6,619 nucleotides of DNA from Planctomycetaceae bacterium (GCA_015487825.1 WFOZ01000868.1:1-6619); one strand, 5' to 3'. Numbered from the stretch's first letter, positions 1-4,930 are shown. Notes: a model not told the origin generated them from the letters alone. Numbers and translations: made by a program.

Positions 1-969
1 CTCATTACCTCCGCTACCCTTTCAATCGCGATTATCGCCGGCAGCGCGTTTGTGGTGGGTGAATCACCACAAGGCGAATCGGCAATTAACACACAACTTA
101 CGCTGGGGTCCACTACAGAAAACAAACCAGCCAGCGAAACACCAACCGATGACGACTTTTCTTTCTCGTCAAAATCGAATAACCCAACAAGTAACAAAGC
201 GCCTGAGAAGACAGTGAACAAGCCAATAGAAAATCGTTCAGATGCCTGGAAAGATAAGTTTCGTCAGGCATTAAGGGAAAAAGTAAAGTTTGAATATGCC
301 GATATTGAGTTAAGTCAGGTAATTTTTGACATAGAGGAGAAGTTCGATATTAAGCTCCTTCTTGATAGGCTAGCTTTAGAAGAGGAAGGTATTTCACCTG
401 ATGAGCCAGTCAATCTATTCATCTCTGACGTTTCCTTGGAAAGTGCATTGAAAATAATGTTTGAAAATATGCCAAACACGGAGCTTGATTACATTCTTGA
501 AGATGAAGTGATGAAGATTACGACACAAACCAAAGCAGATGAACTGCTGGAGGTGCGGTTTTATCCAATTCCAAAGGGGCTGAGCGAATCCTCAGGCACA
601 AAGGAGCCTCAGCTGATTGATTTCGTCATGGATATGGTTGATGAAGACTACTCATGGAAAAGAGACGGTGGTTTCGGAACAATCTGGATTGTGGGAAATT
701 CTCTCGCTGTTCGGCAAACTCAACGCATCCACAGAAAGATCGAAAAATTATGGCGCGAATTGGAAAATCAAATGGAAGACGGAAAAAAAGCCACCCTGCT
801 GCAATCTAAAACGAAAACAATTCAAAGCACTGAAGCGAATGAGTCGCAGGCAGCCAGAGACGAAGAACGTGAAGAACGTGAAGAACGTGAAGACGATGAA
901 GACGATGAAGACGATGAAGACGATGAAGACGACGATGAAGACGAAGACGAAGACGAAGACGAAAAATAG
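1..969 (+). CDS. Exported STN-like domain protein with poly-acidic C-terminal tail (5' partial)
   Basis: The frame is open from base 1. The GTG at 52 is an unlikely start because the codons before it encode a hydrophobic stretch (LITSATLSIAIIAGSAFVVG) that looks like a signal peptide or anchor core, so the gene probably begins upstream of the window. Counting residues from base 1: a low-complexity Ser/Thr/Pro/Asn linker (about 20-80), then a domain at about 86-180 that starts ALREKVKFEYADIELSQV and includes ALEEEGISPDEPVNL and SLESALKIMFENM, then a second part to about 257 with IWIVGNSLAVRQTQRIH. This arrangement is typical of planctomycete proteins with a secretin/TonB short-N-terminal-like domain, usually exported and of unknown exact role. 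The last 34 residues before the final Lys are only D, E and R. The tail could bind cations or basic proteins, which is inference. The gene converges with the LUD gene. Domain recognition is by eye only. Confidence 0.8.
   Translation, partial: LITSATLSIAIIAGSAFVVGESPQGESAINTQLTLGSTTENKPASETPTDDDFSFSSKSNNPTSNKAPEKTVNKPIENRSDAWKDKFRQALREKVKFEYADIELSQVIFDIEEKFDIKLLLDRLALEEEGISPDEPVNLFISDVSLESALKIMFENMPNTELDYILEDEVMKITTQTKADELLEVRFYPIPKGLSESSGTKEPQLIDFVMDMVDEDYSWKRDGGFGTIWIVGNSLAVRQTQRIHRKIEKLWRELENQMEDGKKATLLQSKTKTIQSTEANESQAARDEEREEREEREDDEDDEDDEDDEDDDEDEDEDEDEK
862..966 (+). repeat. In-frame tandem repeat encoding the acidic tail
   Basis: Three copies of GAAGAACGT (862-888, encoding EER) are followed by four copies of GAAGACGAT (889-924, EDD), one GAAGACGACGAT, and four copies of GAAGAC (937-960, ED), ending with GAA AAA before the TAG stop. 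All unit lengths are multiples of three, so gain or loss of copies by slippage would change tail length but keep the frame. This is seen directly; length variation between strains is inference. Confidence 0.9.
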
Positions 970-1007
970 TCGAGCGGATAGTCCATCTACTTTATAGCCC
1001 AACTTCC

Positions 1008-1045
1008 CCAGGCGTAGGCTGGGGCATGACTCAGCCTACGTCTGG
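1008..1045. terminator. Long hairpin between convergent genes, putative bidirectional terminator or dispersed palindrome
   Basis: The arms 1008-1021 (CCAGGCGTAGGCTG) and 1032-1045 (CAGCCTACGTCTGG) pair over 14 positions with one G.T wobble, around the 10-base loop GGGCATGACT. A competing smaller hairpin is possible between CCCCAG at 1006-1011 and CTGGGG at 1019-1024. The structure lies 38 bases after the stop of the + strand gene and covers the TAG (1036-1038) of the small - strand lipoprotein-like frame. No adjacent T-run is present on either strand, so it is not a classical Rho-independent terminator. A dispersed repeat is the main alternative. Confidence 0.45.
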
Positions 1046-1194
1046 TAGAATCGCCTGAGAGTCTTTTGCTCCGCGGTAAGTTCAACGGGAGTATAAGGCT
1101 TCCCACAACCGGCCAGCAGCAACACTCCAAGAAAGAGAAGAAAGAAAATTATCGGATTGGTTCAATGCAACAGGTAACCGGAAAAAACCGTCAT
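1036..1194 (-). pseudogene. Small lipoprotein-like reading frame with in-frame stop, coupled to the LUD gene
   Basis: Reading on the - strand from the ATG at 1194, the frame gives ten codons (MTVFSGYLLH), a TGA at 1164-1162, then an open stretch of 41 codons: TNPIIFFLLFLGVLLLAGC followed by GKPYTPVELTAEQKTLRRFYQT and TAG. The hydrophobic run ending LLLAGC is a near-ideal lipobox, with the lipidated Cys at 1107-1105. The ATG overlaps the LUD stop in the classic ATGA arrangement (1191-1194), which suggests translational coupling in an ancestor. After the TGA there is no ATG, GTG or TTG before the hydrophobic core; an ATT at 1149-1147 is the only rare-start candidate, and it gives no positively charged n-region. 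A TGG-to-TGA change, a sequencing error, or a shifted start from the neighbouring frame (TTG at 1166, continuing NQSDNFL) are all possible. The mature peptide would be only about 23 residues. No function can be assigned. Confidence 0.45.
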
Positions 1195-1790
1195 TCATCC
1201 TCAAGCACAAAAACCGTTGCCGACCTTGCCCCATGGGCGCCGATGACGAGTGACTGTTCGATATCTGCCGTTTTGGAGGGACCTGAAACGAAAATACCAA
1301 ACTGCCGGTCTTTCAGATTCAGTTTCTGATATCCCTGATGCAAGTTATGCACGATCTGACTGCGGGGAACTGTGATGATGACATGTTGAGCAATAAATAA
1401 CATCACACGATGAGGCATCGTATGACCATCAATCCAGATGGCCCCGTTTTCCGCCACTCCAAAACGTCCAGGCAGGATTGCCAGATCGAGATCTTCCAAT
1501 TCGTGAGGATCATCAACAGTTGCTATATCGAATGTTGAAAGAGCGAGTCGTTCCACCATCGAACAGATTTTCGTTGCCTGTGTAAAACAATCGCACTGTT
1601 TCAAAATCTGCTCAGCTTCCTCGCAATTTATCACTTGATGGGCAAGTCCACCAACCGCTTTAAGCATGGCACAAAAATGCGTTACCGGATCATCAAACTG
1701 TTGCCAGGCCTGATCAAGGCAGGGAAGTTCGGTTGGCTCCGGTTTATTGTCACGAATAGCTGCCAGGATCGCCTCTTTGCTGCTTGCCAT
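1191..1790 (-). CDS. LUD domain protein, LutC/YkgG family
   Basis: The 199-residue product begins MASSKEAILAAIRDN, the usual N-terminal helix of LutC-type proteins. The core shows GRFGVAENGAIWID (about 109-122), IAQHVIITVPRSQIVHNLHQ (about 133-152) and FVSGPSKTADIEQSLVIGAH (about 167-186), which together are diagnostic of the LUD (DUF162) fold. In Bacillus subtilis LutABC supports L-lactate oxidation to pyruvate; LutC is the small subunit without iron-sulfur motifs, and none are seen here. Length is close to the family norm of about 200-240. No lutA or lutB is adjacent: upstream lies 452 bp of non-coding DNA. This copy is therefore an orphan or works with partners elsewhere. The start lacks a clear Shine-Dalgarno sequence (AAAAAGAT precedes the ATG). 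An inverted repeat at 1860-1896 lies in its probable promoter region. The stop overlaps a small lipoprotein-like frame. The family is clear; the physiological substrate is inferred. Confidence 0.9.
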   Translation of the reverse strand: MASSKEAILAAIRDNKPEPTELPCLDQAWQQFDDPVTHFCAMLKAVGGLAHQVINCEEAEQILKQCDCFTQATKICSMVERLALSTFDIATVDDPHELEDLDLAILPGRFGVAENGAIWIDGHTMPHRVMLFIAQHVIITVPRSQIVHNLHQGYQKLNLKDRQFGIFVSGPSKTADIEQSLVIGAHGARSATVFVLEDE

Positions 1791-1859
1791 ATCTTTTTAT
1801 ATCTCAGATCTTATTTCAGGGAGGCCATTATCGGTTTAATCGCCGTTCAATAAAACAGA

Positions 1860-1896
1860 TGGTAACGCATTTATTCATAAATTTCCTGTGTTACCA
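1860..1896. promoter_or_regulatory. Nested inverted repeat upstream of the LUD gene, candidate operator
   Basis: Outer arms TGGTAAC (1860-1866) and GTTACCA (1890-1896) are perfect complements and enclose a second inverted repeat, ATTTAT (1869-1874) and ATAAAT (1877-1882). The element lies 70-106 bases upstream of the LUD start codon, where a regulator-binding site would be expected. The symmetry is seen directly; regulation is inference. Confidence 0.35.
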
Positions 1897-2042
1897 ACTT
1901 CAAAGATCGCTAAATTTGTAGCAATATTGCAATTTGAATATGTATAACGTGTTCTTATAAAACGGCTTAAATCTGTTCCAACAGGGGTTTTTCTTGTACG
2001 ATGGCATTCCAAAGCCGTCGCATCGGCTCTGTGACACCAAGA

Positions 2043-2058
2043 CGGTTCTCGAGAACCG
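2043..2058. promoter_or_regulatory. Perfect 16-bp palindrome CGGTTCTCGAGAACCG
   Basis: Each half (CGGTTCTC / GAGAACCG) is an exact reverse complement with no spacer. It sits in non-coding DNA, 253 bases upstream of the LUD start and 185 bases beyond the porin stop. A shorter imperfect repeat, AGCCG/CGGCT, is present just before it at about 2013-2028. A zero-loop palindrome folds poorly as RNA, so a dimeric protein-binding site is more likely than a terminator, but no regulator is known. Confidence 0.4.
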
Positions 2059-2152
2059 CCTAACGTTGCACCAGTTTTCTGTAGCAAGCGAGTACTTGAC
2101 AAGAGCTAAACAGCGACCAATTCACCGCTTCAAATCATGGCTGGTACAAAGT

Positions 2153-2193
2153 AAAAACGCCATCGCCTGCGGAAACCCGCGGACGATGGCGTT
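2153..2193 (-). terminator. Rho-independent terminator of the porin gene
   Basis: The arms AACGCCATCG (2156-2165) and CGATGGCGTT (2184-2193) pair perfectly over 10 bp, followed after one mismatch by a further GC-rich 6-bp inner stem and a 4-base loop (AAAC on the + strand). On the - strand the hairpin is followed directly by TTTTT (2157-2153) and then ACTTTG. It begins 50 bases beyond the porin stop codon. Stem, loop and U-tract fit an intrinsic terminator for - strand transcription. Confidence 0.88.
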
Positions 2194-2242
2194 GTATTAC
2201 GAAGACATGGTGTCTTCTTCTAAACAAACTCCCCTTCAAGAA

Positions 2243-3547
2243 TTAGAAGGTCAGGATTGCATCAATCCCAAAGACGAAGGAATCGTTGAAGTTGTCTCCT
2301 GCAGCAAGGTTCTGGAGAGCAGCCAGAGCCGGATCTGCAAAGAAGTAACGAACTTCAGGGCGAATCTTAACTTTTTCGTGAACCTGCAGATTGACTCCAC
2401 CAGTCAGAGAGTAAGAATCTTCTCCCCCTGCACGCCACCATTCAAACCGTGTACCAGCTGCAACTTTATCACTGATTGTGTAGATCAGGTATTGATTGAT
2501 ACCGTAAGCTTCAGTTGTACCTGTTGCTCCTGCAATACCGTAAGGATTGTAGGCGGTAGCATCAACGTAGTCAGACTGGAAAACATAATTCAATTTGCAA
2601 CTGACCTGGTGATCCACAACAATACTGTGTGAATACCCAGTTCCGAGCCAGCCGAGATCACCAGCAGTCGTGATGTAGGTCAAAGAAGTGTCATCAGTAA
2701 GCTGTTTGCTGAATCCACCCAGGAAACTGCTTCCACCAGCATTTTGATTAAAACCGGTATCCCAGCCAAGTGTCCACCCCATGTAAGTTTCAAGAGTGTC
2801 GGTTGTCTGGTGTGTTGCGAGTACTCCGGTGTGAGTAAACGCTTCAGAATTGTACATGGTCATTGCGTGGCTGTAGAAGAAGTTGTCCGGTGCGGTTACC
2901 ACTTCATAACCAAGCAGCGTGTAGAAGTGACCTGCAATAATCGACCAGTCGCCATTGGCTGCTTCAACATAAGCTTGTGGCAATGCCCAACCATATCCAC
3001 CACGAATGTTATTTCCTTGAGAGAAATCCCATACGGAGTCGGCGTTACCAAATGCCTGCGTATCGTTGGCGTCGGTACCATACATCATATCGATGCGACC
3101 ACCAAACCCCCAACCATTGCTTCCGTCAGCTTCTTTCTCGGCATAAAGCCAAACCTGCTGAGCATTCAGGCGATTCGGATTACTGTTGAACATTGAGTTA
3201 TTGGCATTGTGATAACCAATTTGTGCCCAACCACCAAACTCCCAGCCAGATCCTTCTTTGAGATCAACACATGAATCGACGCACTCACCATCAGTGCAGT
3301 CATCGATGCAAATGTCGTCAACACAACAGTCATCGTTCTTCCAGAGGCCACATAGTGACTTCAGATGATTGCTTAGTTTTGCCCCTGAGTTACTGAAAAG
3401 TCGATCAGGATTGCAGCAGTCAATGCAAGTGTCATCAGTGCAACATTCATCTCCTGCCTGACTTGTCCCTGCAATGCCGACAGACATCCCCGCAGCGAAC
3501 AGGAAAGCACCAAAAGCTTTCCATTTTTTACCAAACTTCAACATCAT
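2243..3547 (-). CDS. BBP2-family outer-membrane beta-barrel porin with Cys/Asp-rich N-terminal extension
   Basis: The 434-residue product starts with a classical signal peptide (basic MMLKFGKKWK, hydrophobic core, likely cleavage after TSQA at 31). Residues 33-93 are very rich in Cys and Asp, with 12 cysteines and two related copies of CCxDDxCID (about 33-45 and 72-84). A barrel then begins near GWEFGGWAQIGYH (101) and runs to the end. Hallmarks of the putative beta-barrel porin-2 (OmpL-like) family are GGRIDMMYGTDA, ALPQAYVEAA, AGHFYTLLGYEVVTAPDNFF, FTHTGVLATH, MGWTLGWDTGFN, LNYVFQSDY and RFEWWR. The C-terminal residue is Phe (IDAILTF), as expected for BAM-dependent insertion. It should sit in the outer membrane as a general or specific solute channel; the substrate is unknown. 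Start choice: ATG ATG follows AAGGAG, 5 bases from the first ATG and 8 from the second, so the second may be used. The gene appears monocistronic, with its own terminator and a candidate promoter. Confidence 0.92.
   Translation of the reverse strand: MMLKFGKKWKAFGAFLFAAGMSVGIAGTSQAGDECCTDDTCIDCCNPDRLFSNSGAKLSNHLKSLCGLWKNDDCCVDDICIDDCTDGECVDSCVDLKEGSGWEFGGWAQIGYHNANNSMFNSNPNRLNAQQVWLYAEKEADGSNGWGFGGRIDMMYGTDANDTQAFGNADSVWDFSQGNNIRGGYGWALPQAYVEAANGDWSIIAGHFYTLLGYEVVTAPDNFFYSHAMTMYNSEAFTHTGVLATHQTTDTLETYMGWTLGWDTGFNQNAGGSSFLGGFSKQLTDDTSLTYITTAGDLGWLGTGYSHSIVVDHQVSCKLNYVFQSDYVDATAYNPYGIAGATGTTEAYGINQYLIYTISDKVAAGTRFEWWRAGGEDSYSLTGGVNLQVHEKVKIRPEVRYFFADPALAALQNLAAGDNFNDSFVFGIDAILTF
3296..3451 (-). 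repeat. Duplicated Cys/Asp motif in the porin extension
   Basis: Residues 33-45 (DECCTDDTCIDCC, bases 3413-3451) and 72-84 (DDCCVDDICIDDC, bases 3296-3334) align as DxCCxDDxCID(D)C, separated by a 26-residue linker containing one more Cys. Further Cys residues follow at 89 and 93. The spacing suggests an ancient internal duplication. Disulfide cross-linking or metal binding is possible; neither is shown. Confidence 0.75.
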
Positions 3548-3552
3548 GCTCT

Positions 3553-3558
3553 CTCCTT
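3553..3558 (-). promoter_or_regulatory. Shine-Dalgarno AAGGAG of the porin gene
   Basis: This is the only strong ribosome binding site in the window. It lies 5 bases before the first ATG (3547) and 8 bases before the second (3544). The second spacing is closer to optimal, so the true start may be one residue shorter. Confidence 0.8.
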
Positions 3559-3585
3559 AAATTTGATTCCTTCGCAGGTACACCC

Positions 3586-3597
3586 GTGGCAAGCCAC
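3586..3597. promoter_or_regulatory. Inverted repeat GTGGCAAGCCAC at the predicted porin transcription start
   Basis: Perfect 5-bp arms GTGGC/GCCAC flank a 2-base centre, 39 bases upstream of the porin ATG. If the promoter at 3601-3630 is right, this element covers the transcription start, a usual repressor position. It could instead be a short 5' UTR hairpin. Confidence 0.3.
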
Positions 3598-3600
3598 TGA

Positions 3601-3630
3601 GTAATACTCCCCACTTCTTCACCCTGTTAA
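3601..3630 (-). promoter_or_regulatory. Candidate sigma-70-type promoter of the porin gene
   Basis: On the - strand TTAACA (3630-3625, five of six consensus bases) and TATTAC (3606-3601, four of six) are 18 bases apart. The predicted start near 3594 would give a 5' leader of about 47 bases containing the AAGGAG site. The match was found by eye and similar matches arise by chance. Confidence 0.35.
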
Positions 3631-3650
3631 ACTGGGATAAACAAGAGAAT

Positions 3651-3664
3651 TGGCAGCACTGCCA
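3651..3664. promoter_or_regulatory. Inverted repeat TGGCAGCACTGCCA upstream of the porin promoter
   Basis: Perfect 6-bp arms TGGCAG/CTGCCA flank a 2-base centre. It lies about 20 bases upstream of the candidate -35 box and shares a TGGC...GCCA pattern with the element at 3586-3597, centre to centre 66 bases. The pair could be two sites for one regulator; this is inference. Confidence 0.3.
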
Positions 3665-4097
3665 CAAAATGGACCCCAAGATTAACTCCTGTGCTGAGCG
3701 CAACTAAGGCTTTTGATCCAATGGGATTTATCGGCTTGCTCTGCGAAACAGGATGATTTGATTTAATTCCATCTGCTGCTAAAAAGGGATCAGGCGGATT
3801 AACTCTGCATATTTGAAATAATCGGCATAAGTTACGGCTCTACCACAAGAAAAGGCCTTTTTCAGGCACCGAAAGTTCACTTAGGCAATGCGGGAAGAGC
3901 GCATTCGATCACCAGAATCGGCTTTCTTAGATGCTTCAAAAAGCCAGTAAACAAGCAAACAGGGGGATTAGGAGAGTGGCGCAGAATGTGTTGCAGCGAA
4001 CCAAGCCCCCCAAAGGTGCCTCACAATACACTCTGTAACTTCGCGTATTTACGTATGATAGAGCGATAGCAATTTTTTGAGGAAAAGCAGGTTGCTT

Positions 4098-4124
4098 GTA
4101 GGGTCCGCTATTGCGGACCACTAC
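4098..4124 (+). repeat. REP-like palindrome with GTAG head
   Basis: The sequence is GTAG (4098-4101), then GGTCCGC, loop TATT and GCGGACC (4102-4119), one A, and CTAC (4121-4124). The 7-bp GC-rich stem is perfect, and GTAG/CTAC extend it past a single bulged A. A GTAG tetranucleotide followed by a GC-rich palindrome is the established signature of REP sequences associated with RAYT (REP-associated tyrosine) transposases. No transposase gene is in the window, so this would be a non-autonomous copy. A transcription terminator is less likely because no T-run follows on either strand. Confidence 0.65.
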
Positions 4125-4210
4125 ACACCGCGAAACAGGAGGTTCCAGTTCCCATCGAGGTACGCAATACCGGCCCCTACGCTAATACTGATATAGTTAC
4201 TTGATAGCGG

Positions 4211-4241
4211 GTAGCCTACTCGCCTCTGGCGGGTGGGTTGC
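4211..4241 (+). repeat. GTAG-headed long hairpin, possible second REP-like element
   Basis: GTAGCCTACTCGCC (4211-4224) and GGCGGGTGGGTTGC (4228-4241) pair over 14 positions around the loop TCT, with four wobble pairs that are G.U only in + strand RNA and would be A.C mismatches in - strand RNA. An alternative small hairpin GTTGC/GCAAC lies at 4237-4249. It starts with GTAG like the REP-like element 110 bases away. Family membership is unproven. Confidence 0.4.
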
Positions 4242-4401
4242 GTAGCAACGAGATGTTCGCGCCATGTCGGTTTCTTCTTCGTTCGAAGCACATTTGAAAT
4301 GGAACGCAAATGGCACATTCATCTTGTGTCTGGCAGCCCCCAACCACTAAAAGCGGAAGGCCACCAGCGGTTATAGTAATGCCCAGCTTCATTTCATTCA
4401 C
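4216..4401 (-). CDS. Doubtful small ORF with lipoprotein-like N-terminus
   Basis: The 61-residue frame begins MNEMKLGITITAGGLPLLVV, continuing to GGC. It has a basic residue, a moderately hydrophobic core and a weak lipobox (VGGC, -3 Val), then CQTQDECAICVPFQMC, a basic stretch and a stop inside the 4211-4241 hairpin. No Shine-Dalgarno sequence is seen. The end, ISLLRNPPARGE, is encoded by the repeat-like sequence, so at best this is a gene start truncated by a repeat insertion. Chance is a serious alternative. Confidence 0.2.
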   Translation of the reverse strand: MNEMKLGITITAGGLPLLVVGGCQTQDECAICVPFQMCFERRRNRHGANISLLRNPPARGE

Positions 4402-4429
4402 AAAAGCCTACTGCTTGGGATCACTCGTT

Positions 4430-4930
4430 TCACTTTGACATTTTAAATGCTACACATCTACTCCAGTTTGAGTTCTTTGTTAGAATTTTATCGATATCAA
4501 GTGTAGCGGTACCTTTTATAACTTGGGTATGGAGCTTTGTGAATGTTACTACATTTTCACAAAAAGCGGTGAGCAATACTTCAGAATGAAATGAATTTTG
4601 ACATGCTTCAGGGAAAGGGACAATGTTCGTAAAATAATAGTCGATATTGTCCTCGTATTGCTGAATCCAGTCACATTCAGAAGAAACAAGCCACCAATCT
4701 TCCTCTCTATGTGCGATTACAAGGCAATCTTTTTTTAACAGAGTGAGAATATCTGATACCAGCATTCCGATTAGGTTTTCAGGAGAAAGCTTGTTTCCTC
4801 CTAAATAGTTTTCAGGGTGCCTGCGAATGAATTCAATCGAATCAATCATCTGAAGATCTTTAATAGAATATTTCATGGGATTATCTACATCACACCCTAA
4901 CTTGGAATGCTCCGTATTAACTCTTTCCAT
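4430..4930 (-). CDS. Short AT-rich protein with a GyrB-like N-terminal motif, function unknown
   Basis: The frame from the ATG at 4930 gives 166 residues; an internal ATG at 4876 (MKYSIKDLQMIDSIEF) would give 148 and avoids the 34-base overlap with the upstream gene. Neither has a good ribosome binding site. Residues 32-45 (IEFIRRHPENYLGG) recall the GyrB/ParE start 'IRKRPGMYIG' of GHKL ATPases. What follows can be laid loosely on that fold: a helix LIGMLVSDILTLLKK, a strand-like CLVIAHREEDWWLVSS, and SEVLLTAFCENVVTF. The catalytic Glu/Asn of the N-box and the glycine boxes are absent, so it is not expected to hydrolyse ATP. No signal peptide or membrane segment is seen. A sampled 60-base line (4441-4500) is only 28 % G+C, well below its neighbours, suggesting recent acquisition. 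It lies directly downstream of the YacL-like gene. The GyrB relation is by eye and may be superficial; no role is assigned. Confidence 0.7.
   Translation of the reverse strand: MERVNTEHSKLGCDVDNPMKYSIKDLQMIDSIEFIRRHPENYLGGNKLSPENLIGMLVSDILTLLKKDCLVIAHREEDWWLVSSECDWIQQYEDNIDYYFTNIVPFPEACQNSFHSEVLLTAFCENVVTFTKLHTQVIKGTATLDIDKILTKNSNWSRCVAFKMSK

Larger units (their letters stand above)
1791..2242. other. Intergenic region between the LUD gene and the porin gene
   Basis: No convincing gene is seen in these 452 bases. The two longest frames (a 75-codon one on the - strand and a + strand frame running into the porin) show no recognisable domain, signal peptide or ribosome binding site. The stretch next to the LUD start is AT-rich and probably holds its promoter, though no good -35/-10 pair was found. 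It contains the inverted repeat at 1860-1896, a 10-bp palindrome GCAATATTGC (1921-1930), a perfect 16-bp palindrome (2043-2058) and the porin terminator (2153-2193). Confidence 0.7.
3548..4429. other. Non-coding, repeat-containing region upstream of the porin gene
   Basis: About 880 bases without a convincing gene. The first 120 bases hold the porin promoter region. Further on are a 12-bp palindrome AAAAGGCCTTTT (3850-3861), a hairpin AATGCG/CGCATT (3887-3905), the REP-like element at 4098-4124 and the hairpin at 4211-4241. Two - strand frames (3936-4121 and 4121-4318) look spurious: the first starts and the second ends inside the REP-like palindrome, and neither has a ribosome binding site or recognisable sequence. 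A third, at 4216-4401, is listed separately. Confidence 0.65.

Noticed and set aside
52..54. GTG at 52 as start of the first gene
   Set aside because: The upstream codons are in frame, open and encode a hydrophobic signal-like stretch, so the real start is outside the window.
889..960. CRISPR array
   Set aside because: The repeats are contiguous 9- and 6-bp coding units without spacers; no spacer-repeat pattern occurs anywhere in the window.
617..1002. Alternative-frame ORFs over the acidic repeat (a KTMKT-rich frame on + and a VFIVF-rich hydrophobic frame on -)
   Set aside because: They are reading-frame shadows of the 9-bp and 6-bp repeats inside the STN-like protein gene; their regular patterns come from the repeat alone.
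1875..2102. 75-codon - strand ORF
   Set aside because: No ribosome binding site or recognisable sequence; it spans the 16-bp palindrome and inverted repeats.
2096..2124. TTGACA at 2096 as a + strand promoter
   Set aside because: The position 17 bases on (AATTCA) is a poor -10 box and no + strand gene follows.
1994..2632. 212-codon + strand ORF
   Set aside because: It runs antisense into the porin 3' end, has no recognised domain and crosses the porin terminator.
3936..4318. Two consecutive - strand ORFs of 61 and 65 codons
   Set aside because: One starts and the other ends within the REP-like palindrome at 4098-4124; no ribosome binding site, no family resemblance.
4435..4440. TTGACA at 4435 as a promoter
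   Set aside because: It lies within the 3' end of the 4430-4930 gene, points to the + strand, and no gene starts downstream on that strand.
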